A stretch of 64,000 nucleotides of DNA, taken from the NCBI RefSeq assembly GCF_002056795.1, contig NZ_CP020104.1, positions 1,375,001 to 1,439,000 on the forward strand. The letters are read 5' to 3'. A program made the position numbers and the translations under genes. This DNA comes from Spirosoma aerolatum (GTDB lineage Bacteria; Bacteroidota; Bacteroidia; Cytophagales; Spirosomataceae). Below, one piece after another: positions 1 to 8,369 of this stretch (position 1 is its first letter; the number at the start of each line of letters is the position of its first letter). Below the pieces are notes generated by a model. It ran no database searches. It was not told where the DNA came from and saw only the letters and a program-made list of their open reading frames with translations.

Positions 1-2
1 GA

Positions 3-503
3 ATTCGCCCTTTCCGCCCGGATATGCTGCCAGAAGGAGAACCAATGCCTGAGAATGGTGAAAATGGTGTTCTTATCCACGGTGATAAAGGCTTGTTGGT
101 CTGCGGTATGTATGGCGAAGATCCAAAGCTTTATACTAAAGATGGCAAGAAAATAGTAGGTGATCCCAAGCCAAAACCTGCCGATGGCTCCAAACCCTTA
201 CCCGAAAATGGGCACCAGGTATTATGGACCGAAGCCTGTAAGGCGGGTTTCAATAGCAAAGAGCATAAAGCGCTTACATCGTCATTTGACTTTGCAGGTC
301 CTCTAACCGAATCAGTGCTAATGGGTAACTTAGCGATACGTAGCTATACTGTTCGCACGCCCAAAGCCGATGGAAGAGGCTTTAATTATCCTGGTCGTAA
401 ACGATTGACCTGGGATGGTAAAAACATGAAGATCACCAATTTCGATGAAGCCAACCAGTTTGTGAAGCGTGAATACCGTGAAGGCTGGTCGTTGAACGCG
501 TAA
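3..503 (+). CDS. Gfo/Idh/MocA-family oxidoreductase, C-terminal part (5' end outside window)
   Basis: The frame is open from the first bases of the window, so only about the last 166 residues are visible. The segments GVLIHGDKGLLVCG, SFDFAGPLTESVLMGNLA, NYPGRKRLTWDG and FVKREYREGW are typical of the C-terminal domain of the long, usually exported Gfo/Idh/MocA proteins of Bacteroidota. The NAD(P)-binding Rossmann domain lies upstream and cannot be seen, so cofactor and substrate cannot be judged; sugar or glycoside oxidation is the usual role of the family. The internal ATG at 24 is not a believable start because the upstream codons (IRPFRPD) continue the same domain. The gene converges on the small membrane protein gene at 593-997, with a long hairpin in between. 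Confidence 0.8.
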   Translation: MRPFRPDMLPEGEPMPENGENGVLIHGDKGLLVCGMYGEDPKLYTKDGKKIVGDPKPKPADGSKPLPENGHQVLWTEACKAGFNSKEHKALTSSFDFAGPLTESVLMGNLAIRSYTVRTPKADGRGFNYPGRKRLTWDGKNMKITNFDEANQFVKREYREGWSLNA

Positions 504-511
504 TTAGAAAA

Positions 512-588
512 GTAATGGGAGCGAGGAGTGAGTAATAGGAGTTGCAGACGCATCTTTTCTCCTATTACTCATTCCTCGCTCCCATTAC
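512..588. repeat. Long intergenic palindrome (30-bp arms)
   Basis: Arms 512-541 and 559-588 are complementary at 29 of 30 positions, around a 17-base loop. It sits between two convergent stop codons, where a bidirectional terminator would be expected, but no T-run follows either arm. The arms are built of short repeated words (gagcgaggagtgag). The same architecture, with unrelated sequence, occurs near 24524, 26664 and 31194. Confidence 0.75.
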
Positions 589-592
589 GTCT

Positions 593-997
593 TTAAACAC
601 TTCGCTTAACTAAACTCATTGCCATTGTTCGTAGTCGGTTATGGGCGATATACGCCCAGATAATGAGCATATACATCGAAAAGTCCTGATACGAAACGGG
701 TAAGGCTATGCTGTTGAAATAGTAGCGAGTTGAGGTAAACGTAAGGGTAGGCGTGAAGCCAATCAGATTTTCATAACCCAGAATGAGCGTTAAACCCAGC
801 ACATAGAATAAATAATCGGGCTTACGAATAGCCCAGAGAACACCTGCTAGTATTGTGGCACTAAACCCAGCATAATGTTTCCAGGTCAATACTAAATCGG
901 TTGTTGTAGCAATATAGACTGAGTAAATCTGTACAGCCAGTAAGACCAGAACAATAAGTCCATAGCCGTAGAACTCTTTGAGTTGGGAGCGTTGCAT
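593..997 (-). CDS. Hypothetical four-helix integral membrane protein
   Basis: 134 residues with about four hydrophobic membrane segments: roughly 12-32 (GLIVLVLLAVQIYSVYIA), 42-60, 64-82 and 104-120. The last 15 residues are basic (NRLRTMAMSLVKRSV), which suggests a cytoplasmic C-terminus. I recognise no catalytic motif or family. It stands alone: its 3' end faces the oxidoreductase tail across the palindrome, and its 5' end faces a 600-base AT-rich gap. The hydrophobicity pattern and the clean initiation codon support a real gene; the function is unknown. Confidence 0.6.
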   Translation of the reverse strand: MQRSQLKEFYGYGLIVLVLLAVQIYSVYIATTTDLVLTWKHYAGFSATILAGVLWAIRKPDYLFYVLGLTLILGYENLIGFTPTLTFTSTRYYFNSIALPVSYQDFSMYMLIIWAYIAHNRLRTMAMSLVKRSV

Positions 998-1609
998 TAG
1001 CTAAGTATGTTACGGTAAAACAGAACGGAATATGATATAATTGATAAATATACGGAAATGCTACTTTATATATAGATTAAAGGTTTGTTTTTAGTGAAGG
1101 CCTGTAGAAATAAAGTGATTAGTCCTCCAAAATACCTATCGATTATAATGGACCATACCTGTATAATGCATACCTCAATCTATAAAGAGCGCTTGAATCA
1201 ACACCATTTAGGTATAGACTGATTTACTTCAAATAAATAGTATTTGTTAAGTATTTTAACTTATTGTTACTCTTTGTAAATTAAGTTGATTAATTTGTAA
1301 TATTGACTTAATTCAACTCTAGTTGGCCACAGGTCTGCCAAGAAAAGTACTTATAAAGAGTTTGCAAATTTTGCATAGGTTGATGACCGTATCAGCCTAT
1401 TTATTGCGTTTAACCTGGCTTTGCTGCAAAACTTGCTTGTCTGTATGTTACTGTAGCCCCTGTTTTAATTGATTTTAAAGGGTTTTTTAATTTTTTTATA
1501 ATCTGGGCGAGTAGTTCTCTGCTTCAAGGTAGTTTTACCATGAGATTCTTAGGAATGTATTCATTCTATTTATTTAAACCTAAGCTTTTCACGTTTAACT
1601 CAACTACCT
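998..1609. other. 612-base AT-rich gap; probable leader/promoter region of the SusC gene
   Basis: No open frame of useful length on either strand. The stretch is clearly more AT-rich than its neighbours. A TTTG at 1273-1276 and TAATTTG at 1291-1297 loosely resemble the Bacteroidota -33/-7 promoter elements, but the spacing (14 bases) is short and I do not call it a promoter. The 12-mer tttgcataggtt at 1370-1381 recurs at 6570-6581, just after the SusD gene. Confidence 0.4.
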
Positions 1610-4600
1610 ATGGTGAACCACCTACCTCCCCAACGGTTGTTTGGCAGGCTTGTCCGATTATCTGTCACGCAGCTTTTATTGGTTACCTGTTGCCTAAGCA
1701 TAAGTTATGCTAAGGAAAATCCTCATCTAAGCCTGCCCGGTGATCGATTAGCCAATCTGGCGGATCGTACCATTAATGGGCGGGTTACTGATGAAAAAAG
1801 TGAAGCGCTGCCTGGCGTAACTGTCCTGCTGAAAGGTACGCAGCGTGGTACTGTGACTGATGCCGATGGACGCTATCGGATTGAAGTGCCGGATGGAAGC
1901 GCTACGCTTGTATTCTCGTTTGTTGGCTATGTTTCTCAGGAAGTAAATGTCGGTAGTCAGGCAGCGGTCAACGTTAGTCTGAAGGCTGATAATAAAACAC
2001 TGGATGAGATTGTAGTCATCGGTTATGGTACAACCCGTAAATCGGACTTGACCGGTGCTGTATCGGGTGTTAAAGAAGCCGAGTTGGCAGAACGCCCTGC
2101 GCCTTCGCTCAACCAGCAATTGTCAGGTCGTTTGCCGGGTGTACAGGTAAACACCAACTCGGGCCGTCCGGGTGGACGGACGACCGTTCGAATTCGTGGC
2201 TTTAGTTCGATCAACTCCTCCAACAACCCACTGTACGTAGTTGACGGCGTAATGCTTCCACAAGGTACCGGCGACCAGTTCAGTAACCCAATTGACTATA
2301 TCAACCCGAACGATATCGTCAATGTTGAAGTACTGAAAGATGCGTCGTCAACAGCTATTTACGGAGCTCGTGGTGCAAACGGCGTTATCCTGATCAGCAC
2401 CAAAAAAGGAAAAGCCGGAGAAAGCCGGGTTACGTATGATTCTCAGTTTAGCGTAAACACCATTGGTCCTAACAAACCTCAGGTGCTGAACGCTAAAGAA
2501 TACTTAGCCGTAGAAGATCTGGCTTATGCCAATATGGCGAAGTATGATCCCGTTGGTTGGGCTGCTGGAAAATGGACGTATCTGAACCCGGTTCAGCGCC
2601 GTAGAGACTTCAGTGCAGCGCACCCTGGTGTATTTGATGCCAACCTGAATCCATTGTACGATACCGACTGGTTCAAGGAGTCGTCGCAGAGTGTACTTTC
2701 GCAAAACCACCAGTTAGGTTTCAGTGGTGGTAACGAGCGGACCCAATACTCGCTCTCGCTCAACTATCGTGACGATCAGGGTCTTATCAAAACGTCGTAC
2801 ATGAAGCGTTATTCTGGCCGTTTCTCTATTGACGATCAGGTAAAAAGTTGGCTTAAAATCGGCGGTACGCTGAATTATAACAACCAGTCCGAAAACCTGG
2901 TCGATATTAATGATGCGGTAGCTCGTCAAATTGTGGAAGACTTCCCATTCCTGCCCGTTCGCTATCCGGATACAGGCGTTCTGGCTGAAAACCGCGATTA
3001 CCCCTACGCAGAAGGAACGATGAGTTCGGTACACCGCCTGCTCGACAGAAAGTATATTCAGAATACGCAAACCGTCTTAGGTAGCCTGTTTACGAATATC
3101 ACTTTTGGGAAAGGCCTGGAAATGCGTACGGTGTTGGGTACTAATATCCAAACGCAGGAAATCAACCAGTCGCAGACCCGTACGCTGAACATTGGTGGTA
3201 ACGGTAACGCATCCGCCAACAACAACCGTACCTCGTTCTGGTCGTTGGAAAACTACCTAACGTATAACAAGCAGTTTGGTCAGGATCATTCGTTTACGGG
3301 CTTGTTGGGTATTTCGTGGCAGGAGACCAACACGTTTGGGATTGGTGCCAGCGTGAGCGGATTTGCTACCGACTACTTTGGCTTCAACAACCTAGGGGCT
3401 GGTGCTACGAACCCTTCCGTTTCATCAGGAGCATCGCGGTTTGCCTTTAACTCGTACTTCGGTCGGGTCAACTACGGCTATAAAAACAAGTACCTGTTTA
3501 CAGCTACGGGTCGAGCCGATGGTTCGTCTAAATTCGGGGAAAATAACAAGTTCGCTTTCTTCCCATCGGCAGCTTTAGCCTGGCGTGTGTCGGAGGAAGA
3601 CTTCCTGAAAGGCAATTCAATTGTCTCCAACCTGAAAGTGCGTACCAGCTATGGTTTGACCGGTAACTCGGAAATCCCGCCGTATCAATCGCTTTCGACA
3701 TTAAACTCGAACTATGCGGCTGTCTACGGCAATACAAAGGTGGGTGGAACAGGTATCAACCGATTGGCTAACCCGGATCTGAAATGGGAAAAAACGGCTC
3801 AGACGGATGTGGGTGTAGAAATTGGGCTGTTCAAAGGACGGGTAAATGTTGAGATGGATTACTACTACCGTCTGACAACCGACATGCTGCTTGATGCGCC
3901 TGTGCCTCAGACGAGTGGTTATGCAACCATCCGGCGTAACGTAGGCTCGATGGAGAATAAAGGTTTTGAATTCAGCGTCAATACAGTGAACGTCAATAAG
4001 GGTAATTTCACCTGGAATACCACGTTCAACATTTCGTTGAACCGCAACAAGGTACTGTCGCTGGCTACTCCATCGGATATTTTCGGGGTAGGTGGCCCTA
4101 ACTTCACCAACCAGACCAACATCATTCGGATTGGTGAGCCAGTTGGTGCATTCTGGGGATTAACCCGCGTGGGTGTGTGGAGCGAAGCAGAACGGGATCA
4201 GGCGGCTCAGTTTACCAGCTATCGGAACGGGTTGACCATGTTGCCAGGTGACATCAAGTACCTGGATGTGAACGGAGACAAAGCCATTACCGATGCTGAC
4301 CGTAGCATTATTGGTAACGGTAGTCCAAAAGGCTGGGGCGCTCTGACCAACAACTTCCGTCTTGGTAATTTCGATGCTACGCTTGAGTTGCAGTTCATGT
4401 ATGGTAACGATGTCATGCTCATGAACCTGCACCCCAGCGAAGACCGGCAAGCATTGGCCAACAGCTACAAATCGGTACTGAACGCCTGGACTCCACAGAA
4501 TCAGAACACCATGATTGCTGAAATCCGGGATACACGGGCAGGCTATGTAACCAACGTTGATAGCCACTGGATTAAGAACGGTTCATTCCTGCGTGGTAAA

Positions 4601-4840
4601 AACCTGCTGGTTGGCTATACCTTCCCATCAGCGATTACCAACAAGATTAAAGTGAATCGACTCCGTCTGTATGCTTCGGCGCAAAACTTCTTCCTGTTGC
4701 TAGAAGACCCAATTGTTGGAGATCCAGAAGTAACGCCTACAAACCAGGGGACTGGCAGCAGTGCCTTCTCGCAAGGTCAAATTTGGCATAACTATCCAAA
4801 ACCAACCACATACCTGTTAGGTCTACAGATTGGTTTGTAA
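1610..4840 (+). CDS. SusC/RagA-family TonB-linked outer membrane protein
   Basis: 1076 residues, normal for the family. An N-terminal signal peptide (about 1-34, core VTQLLLVTCCLSISYA) is followed by a carboxypeptidase-regulatory-like beta domain (about 54-130, GVTVLLKGTQRGTVTDADG). Then come a TonB-box-like stretch (LDEIVVIGYG), the plug (NPLYVVDGV, DASSTAIYGARGANGVILIS) and a 22-strand-type barrel to the C-terminus. It acts in the outer membrane as the energised channel for a ligand, usually an oligosaccharide or peptide, captured by the SusD partner, whose gene follows 110 bases downstream. The substrate cannot be inferred: no glycoside hydrolase or peptidase gene flanks the pair. An AraC regulator lies just beyond the SusD gene. 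Confidence 0.95.
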   Translation: MVNHLPPQRLFGRLVRLSVTQLLLVTCCLSISYAKENPHLSLPGDRLANLADRTINGRVTDEKSEALPGVTVLLKGTQRGTVTDADGRYRIEVPDGSATLVFSFVGYVSQEVNVGSQAAVNVSLKADNKTLDEIVVIGYGTTRKSDLTGAVSGVKEAELAERPAPSLNQQLSGRLPGVQVNTNSGRPGGRTTVRIRGFSSINSSNNPLYVVDGVMLPQGTGDQFSNPIDYINPNDIVNVEVLKDASSTAIYGARGANGVILISTKKGKAGESRVTYDSQFSVNTIGPNKPQVLNAKEYLAVEDLAYANMAKYDPVGWAAGKWTYLNPVQRRRDFSAAHPGVFDANLNPLYDTDWFKESSQSVLSQNHQLGFSGGNERTQYSLSLNYRDDQGLIKTSYMKRYSGRFSIDDQVKSWLKIGGTLNYNNQSENLVDINDAVARQIVEDFPFLPVRYPDTGVLAENRDYPYAEGTMSSVHRLLDRKYIQNTQTVLGSLFTNITFGKGLEMRTVLGTNIQTQEINQSQTRTLNIGGNGNASANNNRTSFWSLENYLTYNKQFGQDHSFTGLLGISWQETNTFGIGASVSGFATDYFGFNNLGAGATNPSVSSGASRFAFNSYFGRVNYGYKNKYLFTATGRADGSSKFGENNKFAFFPSAALAWRVSEEDFLKGNSIVSNLKVRTSYGLTGNSEIPPYQSLSTLNSNYAAVYGNTKVGGTGINRLANPDLKWEKTAQTDVGVEIGLFKGRVNVEMDYYYRLTTDMLLDAPVPQTSGYATIRRNVGSMENKGFEFSVNTVNVNKGNFTWNTTFNISLNRNKVLSLATPSDIFGVGGPNFTNQTNIIRIGEPVGAFWGLTRVGVWSEAERDQAAQFTSYRNGLTMLPGDIKYLDVNGDKAITDADRSIIGNGSPKGWGALTNNFRLGNFDATLELQFMYGNDVMLMNLHPSEDRQALANSYKSVLNAWTPQNQNTMIAEIRDTRAGYVTNVDSHWIKNGSFLRGKNLLVGYTFPSAITNKIKVNRLRLYASAQNFFLLLEDPIVGDPEVTPTNQGTGSSAFSQGQIWHNYPKPTTYLLGLQIGL

Positions 4841-4859
4841 TTGAGATGGTCATTTGTAG

Positions 4860-4912
4860 TCATTGCTTCACGTCAATTATAGTCAAACACGTAAATGGCG
4901 TGAAGCCAATGA
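4860..4912. other. Intercistronic hairpin between susC- and susD-like genes
   Basis: Arm 4860-4872 (tcattgcttcacg) pairs with arm 4899-4912 (cgtgaagccaatga) with one bulged base and a loop of about 26 bases. No T-run follows. A stem here could protect the upstream message or attenuate read-through, which would help set unequal SusC and SusD levels. That role is inference. Confidence 0.45.
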
Positions 4913-4950
4913 TCTAAAACTTTTCAAATTCATTGATACCTCAGTAAGTT

Positions 4951-6519
4951 ATGAGACATACACTCGTAAAAAATATAAGTAAAGTTCTGTTAGGCGGTAT
5001 TGTATTGATGGGGCCCGTCGGTTGCACGGATTTCCTGAAAGAACAGGCCCCTTCGAACCTCACCCCCGATAGTTTTTACACGATTCCTGACCATGCCGAA
5101 GCGGCCATTGCATCCGTATACGACAACCTCCGGTTTATGGGTGGTGGTGCTGGTATCTTCTCCAGCAACTGGCAGTTACTGGAAGCCCTTACCGGTACAT
5201 CGACTACCGAAACGGCCCAAAACTCTGACCTGAACAACCTCTATGGATTGGTACACGATGGCAATACAGGGCACGTCGTTAACTATTGGAACGGTCTGTA
5301 TAAGGTGATTGCGCAGGCGAATCAGGTTCTCGATAAGGTGCCTGGTATCACACCTATGGATGCCGCCCAGAAAGCCAGAATTCTTGGTGAGGCTCGGTTC
5401 CTGCGGGCTTCTGCCTACTTTACGACCGTTCAGCTTTGGGGCGATATTCCACTGATTACCAAGCCCCAGACAGCCGCTTCTGCCGACTTCCTGCCAACGC
5501 GGTCAAAGGTAGAGGATGTGTATAAACTGATCGTTGAAGATCTGATTGCTGCTGAAGCGGCTGGGTTACCATGGATGGATGTAACGAACGGCCGGGTCAA
5601 TCAGGCCGCTATCAAAACGCAATTGTCGAAGGTATATCTGACCATGGCGGGCTTCCCACTTAATAAAGGGGCAGCTTACTATAAACTGGCTGCCGACAAA
5701 GCTTTTGAGGTGATTACGTACGCCAACGCTAACCCTACCACGATCAACCTGTTTACGAACTACAACGACGTGCACACTGAATCGAAGAAGAATCAGCTTG
5801 AGCACTTGTTCATGATTCAATACAATACGGTGGTGGCCGGTAACCCAATGGATAACTTCTATCCGAACTTTAAGCCGGTAACCTACAACGGTCCTGGCGG
5901 AACGGGTAGCTCAGTACCAACGGCGTCTTTCTACAACTCCTACGAAAAAGGGGATCTGCGGGCTAAAGATCAGGATGGTTATTTCTACACGACCTACTAT
6001 ACCAACGGCAACGGGGCTCCGTTTAGCCTGGGTGCTCCTTACGTGTTTAAGCACTTCAACCGTACCGCCAACGGTACCGCTGGTGTAGCCGGAACTCGGC
6101 AAAATAACCTGAACGTACCGCAGATTCGCTACGCAGAAACGCTGTTGCTGTATGCTGAAGCGCAAAATGAAGTAGGTGGACCTACGCAAGCTGCTTACGA
6201 TGCCTTCAAACGGATTCGCGATCGGGCGCAACTGACCACGCCTGCCTTGGGTACATACACACAGGCTACCTTCCGGGAAGCTGTTTGGCGCGAACGGTGG
6301 CATGAACTGGCTTACGAACAAATCACCTGGTTCGATATGGTTCGGCTACGGAAAGTGTATAATGAGAAGACGAATGGTTTCGATAGCTTCGTTGGGCACA
6401 TTAACCTAAGCTCGAATCAGCCCTTACAGGAAAAGCATTTGCTGCTTCCGTTACCTAAACAGGAAATGCTAAATAACCCGAATCTGCGTCCACAAAACCC
6501 AGGTTACCCAGGAGTTTAA
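4951..6519 (+). CDS. RagB/SusD-family nutrient-uptake surface lipoprotein
   Basis: 522 residues. A lipoprotein signal ends at Cys25 (GPVGC), followed by the usual SusD start (TDFLKEQAPSNLTPDSFYTI). The region around RFLRASAYFTTVQLWGDIPLIT is the conserved SusD TPR segment. The C-terminal part carries IRYAETLLLYAEAQNE and the terminal block WRERWHELAYE...WFDMVR, both family hallmarks. It caps the SusC channel on the cell surface and binds the ligand. It is co-transcribed with the preceding gene, followed at 6604 by a strong terminator, and no other gene belongs to the unit. Confidence 0.95.
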   Translation: MRHTLVKNISKVLLGGIVLMGPVGCTDFLKEQAPSNLTPDSFYTIPDHAEAAIASVYDNLRFMGGGAGIFSSNWQLLEALTGTSTTETAQNSDLNNLYGLVHDGNTGHVVNYWNGLYKVIAQANQVLDKVPGITPMDAAQKARILGEARFLRASAYFTTVQLWGDIPLITKPQTAASADFLPTRSKVEDVYKLIVEDLIAAEAAGLPWMDVTNGRVNQAAIKTQLSKVYLTMAGFPLNKGAAYYKLAADKAFEVITYANANPTTINLFTNYNDVHTESKKNQLEHLFMIQYNTVVAGNPMDNFYPNFKPVTYNGPGGTGSSVPTASFYNSYEKGDLRAKDQDGYFYTTYYTNGNGAPFSLGAPYVFKHFNRTANGTAGVAGTRQNNLNVPQIRYAETLLLYAEAQNEVGGPTQAAYDAFKRIRDRAQLTTPALGTYTQATFREAVWRERWHELAYEQITWFDMVRLRKVYNEKTNGFDSFVGHINLSSNQPLQEKHLLLPLPKQEMLNNPNLRPQNPGYPGV

Positions 6520-6603
6520 TAACACATTGTTGCCTTTCAGTGTGCTAACTACCAGATAGGCAAACCGAATTTGCATAGGTTTTAAAATGAGTTAGCAGAG
6601 TAC

Positions 6604-6635
6604 AAACTCCCCGGCTAAGACTAGCCGGGGAGTTT
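6604..6635. terminator. Intrinsic terminator, probably bidirectional
   Basis: Perfect 14-bp stem (aaactccccggcta / tagccggggagttt) with loop agac. It is followed by a T-rich stretch on the plus strand and preceded by AAA on the minus side. It separates the SusD-like gene from the convergent AraC gene. Confidence 0.9.
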
Positions 6636-6638
6636 TGT

Positions 6639-7487
6639 TTATCCTGCAAATGCTTTCCGGTAGGCATTTGGTGTCTGGCCAGTTACAGCGCGAAACGTCT
6701 TGTTGAAGTGGGAGAGGTTGTTGAAGCCTACGGCAAAGCCAACATCGGCAATAGTGCGGGCGGAGTGCAACAGCCGCCGTGCCTGGTTTACCCGGTATTC
6801 GTTTACAAAATCGGTAAAGGTCAGATGAGTCATTCGCTTGAAATAGCGGCTAAACGCAGGGATGGTCAGGTTAGCGAGGTCGGCCACCGTATGAATATCA
6901 ATCGGCTGGGCGTAGTGCTGTTCTACGTATTGACAGATTCGGTTGATGCGTTCCTGCTCTTTTGGATTTAGATCGAAACGAACACCATTGGCATGTAGAG
7001 ACTCTACATCCGTTGTGTCGGCTAGGTATTGCAGAATCCGCAGGAGCAGCAAAAAACGATCAAAGGGTGGTAGGTGAGGGAGGTCTTTTAGCCAGGGACC
7101 AAGCTGCTGTTTGGTTTCTGGGCCAAATGTAAGCCCCAGATGGGCGCGTTCGAACAGTCGTTTAACTGTAGCGAGTTCGGGCTTTTGTAGAAACGCTTCG
7201 CCCATAAAATCCTCGCGTAACTGCACCACAATTTCTTCATACAGCCCTTCTTTGCCGTAGCTGAAGTTTAGGTGTGGTAAATCAGGGCCAATGAATACCA
7301 GCTCGCCCGACTCATAGCAAGATACATTCGTCCCAATCCGACGCTGGCCATTCCCGAATGGAATATAGACAATCTCGTACTCAGGATGGTAATGCCAGTA
7401 GACGCGGCAGGTTTCCGGCTCAGTACTGTGGATAACCCGGAATGAGCTACCCACTTCGGGTTCAATTTTTTCAAACTGAAGTTTCAT
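6639..7487 (-). CDS. AraC-family transcriptional regulator with cupin-type sensor domain
   Basis: 282 residues. The N-terminal part (about 20-110, HYHPEYEIVYIPFGNGQRRIG ... GELVFIGPDLPHLN) is an AraC-type cupin, expected to bind a small effector, often a sugar. The C-terminal part (about 180-280) holds two helix-turn-helix units: HTVADLANLTIPAFSRYFKR and IADVGFAVGFNNLSHFNKTF, ending in the family signature TGQTPNAYRKAF. It lies convergent to the SusCD pair and divergent from msrA, with a 137-base shared upstream region. Control of SusCD is plausible from position only. Confidence 0.92.
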   Translation of the reverse strand: MKLQFEKIEPEVGSSFRVIHSTEPETCRVYWHYHPEYEIVYIPFGNGQRRIGTNVSCYESGELVFIGPDLPHLNFSYGKEGLYEEIVVQLREDFMGEAFLQKPELATVKRLFERAHLGLTFGPETKQQLGPWLKDLPHLPPFDRFLLLLRILQYLADTTDVESLHANGVRFDLNPKEQERINRICQYVEQHYAQPIDIHTVADLANLTIPAFSRYFKRMTHLTFTDFVNEYRVNQARRLLHSARTIADVGFAVGFNNLSHFNKTFRAVTGQTPNAYRKAFAG

Positions 7488-7503
7488 GGGCGCTGGGGGT
7501 TGG

Positions 7504-7548
7504 GGTAAGGCCTGAGGGGAAAAGCAGAAATCTCCCTCTGCCCTTACC
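7504..7548. repeat. Imperfect inverted repeat in the araC-msrA divergent region
   Basis: ggtaaggcctgaggggaa (7504-7521) faces tctccctctgcccttacc (7531-7548), with about four mismatches. It lies between two divergent start codons, so it could be an operator or a leader hairpin. No T-run. Confidence 0.35.
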
Positions 7549-7624
7549 TCTGTGCCTACTACTAATGAAACCGGAGACTGATTTTAAACGTTTATACATC
7601 AATATACTACTATCAGAAAATCCT

Positions 7625-8284
7625 ATGAAATCAATAGTTGTCTATGCGTTATGCTTGTTGCTGGCAGGCTGCGCATTGAGTCAGTCGAAAGATTATACTC
7701 CTGCTAAACTTCCTGCTCTGAAACCAGGTGAAGCTGTCGCAAATTTTGCCGGTGGCTGCTTCTGGGCTATGGAAGAAGGTATGAACCAGCTTAAAGGCGT
7801 TCGGGAAGTCATCTCGGGTTATGCCGGTGGCTCCGTCAAAAATCCAACCTACGAGCAGGTTTGTTCTGACCAGACGGGCCATGCCGAGACGGTACAGGTA
7901 TATTATGACCCTAAAGTTATCAGTTATGCTCAATTGCTCGATGCCTTTTTTGCGGGTCATGATCCTACAACGCTCAATCGACAGGGTCCCGATGTGGGAC
8001 GGGATTATCGGTCAATTGCTTTCTACCGGACACCCGAGGAAAAAGCCGAAATTCTGGCGGCTATTAAACGGACCAACGAATCAAAACATTACCCAAATCC
8101 GGTAGTAACCGAGGTCGTGCCGTTTACGGTATTCTATCCTGCTGAAACCTATCACCAGAACTATTTTGCCCTGCATCCCGACCAGCCGTACATCCGGGCT
8201 GTTTCACTACCGAAGGTCGAAAAATTACGCAAAGCCATGACTGGTCACCTTAAAAATAATACGTCGTTGACAATGATCGACTAG
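7625..8284 (+). CDS. msrA: Peptide-methionine (S)-S-oxide reductase, lipoprotein form
   Basis: 219 residues from the ATG at 7625. Upstream in-frame codons exist from 7442, but the signal peptide begins at 7625. A lipobox (LLLAGC, Cys16) suggests anchoring outside the cytoplasm. The MsrA catalytic motif GGCFWAMEE places the active cysteine at about residue 45. Further family blocks are VISGYAGG, NPTYEQVCS, TGHAETVQVYYDP, FFAGHDPTTLNRQGPDVGRD and FYPAETYHQNY. It reduces methionine-S-sulfoxide in oxidised envelope proteins. It is monocistronic, ending at a terminator 50 bases downstream. No MsrB domain is fused. Confidence 0.95.
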   Translation: MKSIVVYALCLLLAGCALSQSKDYTPAKLPALKPGEAVANFAGGCFWAMEEGMNQLKGVREVISGYAGGSVKNPTYEQVCSDQTGHAETVQVYYDPKVISYAQLLDAFFAGHDPTTLNRQGPDVGRDYRSIAFYRTPEEKAEILAAIKRTNESKHYPNPVVTEVVPFTVFYPAETYHQNYFALHPDQPYIRAVSLPKVEKLRKAMTGHLKNNTSLTMID

Positions 8285-8335
8285 GTGTTGGCAATAAAAT
8301 GGTAATACAGCATTAATTACGGATAATGGATCGTT

Positions 8336-8364
8336 AAAATAGCCGGTTCGAACCGGCTATTTTT
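8336..8364. terminator. Intrinsic terminator after msrA
   Basis: aaaatagccggtt / aaccggctatttt forms a 13-bp stem with a T-rich tail. It ends only a few bases before the next start codon at 8370, so the MFS gene either starts its message in this stretch or depends on read-through. Confidence 0.85.
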
Positions 8365-8369
8365 GTGTT

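Noticed and set aside
1..12. gaattcgccctt matches the flank of a common TA-cloning vector
   Set aside because: The open frame reads straight through it into a normal oxidoreductase sequence (IRPFRPDMLPEG), so it is probably genomic and the match is chance.
1273..1297. TTTG ... TAATTTG as a promoter of the SusC gene
   Set aside because: The spacer is only 14 bases and the -7 box is one base short of TAnnTTTG; such matches are common in AT-rich DNA.
8341..8358. ggttcgaacc looks like a tRNA T-arm
   Set aside because: There is no acceptor, D or anticodon arm around it; it is the stem of the msrA terminator.
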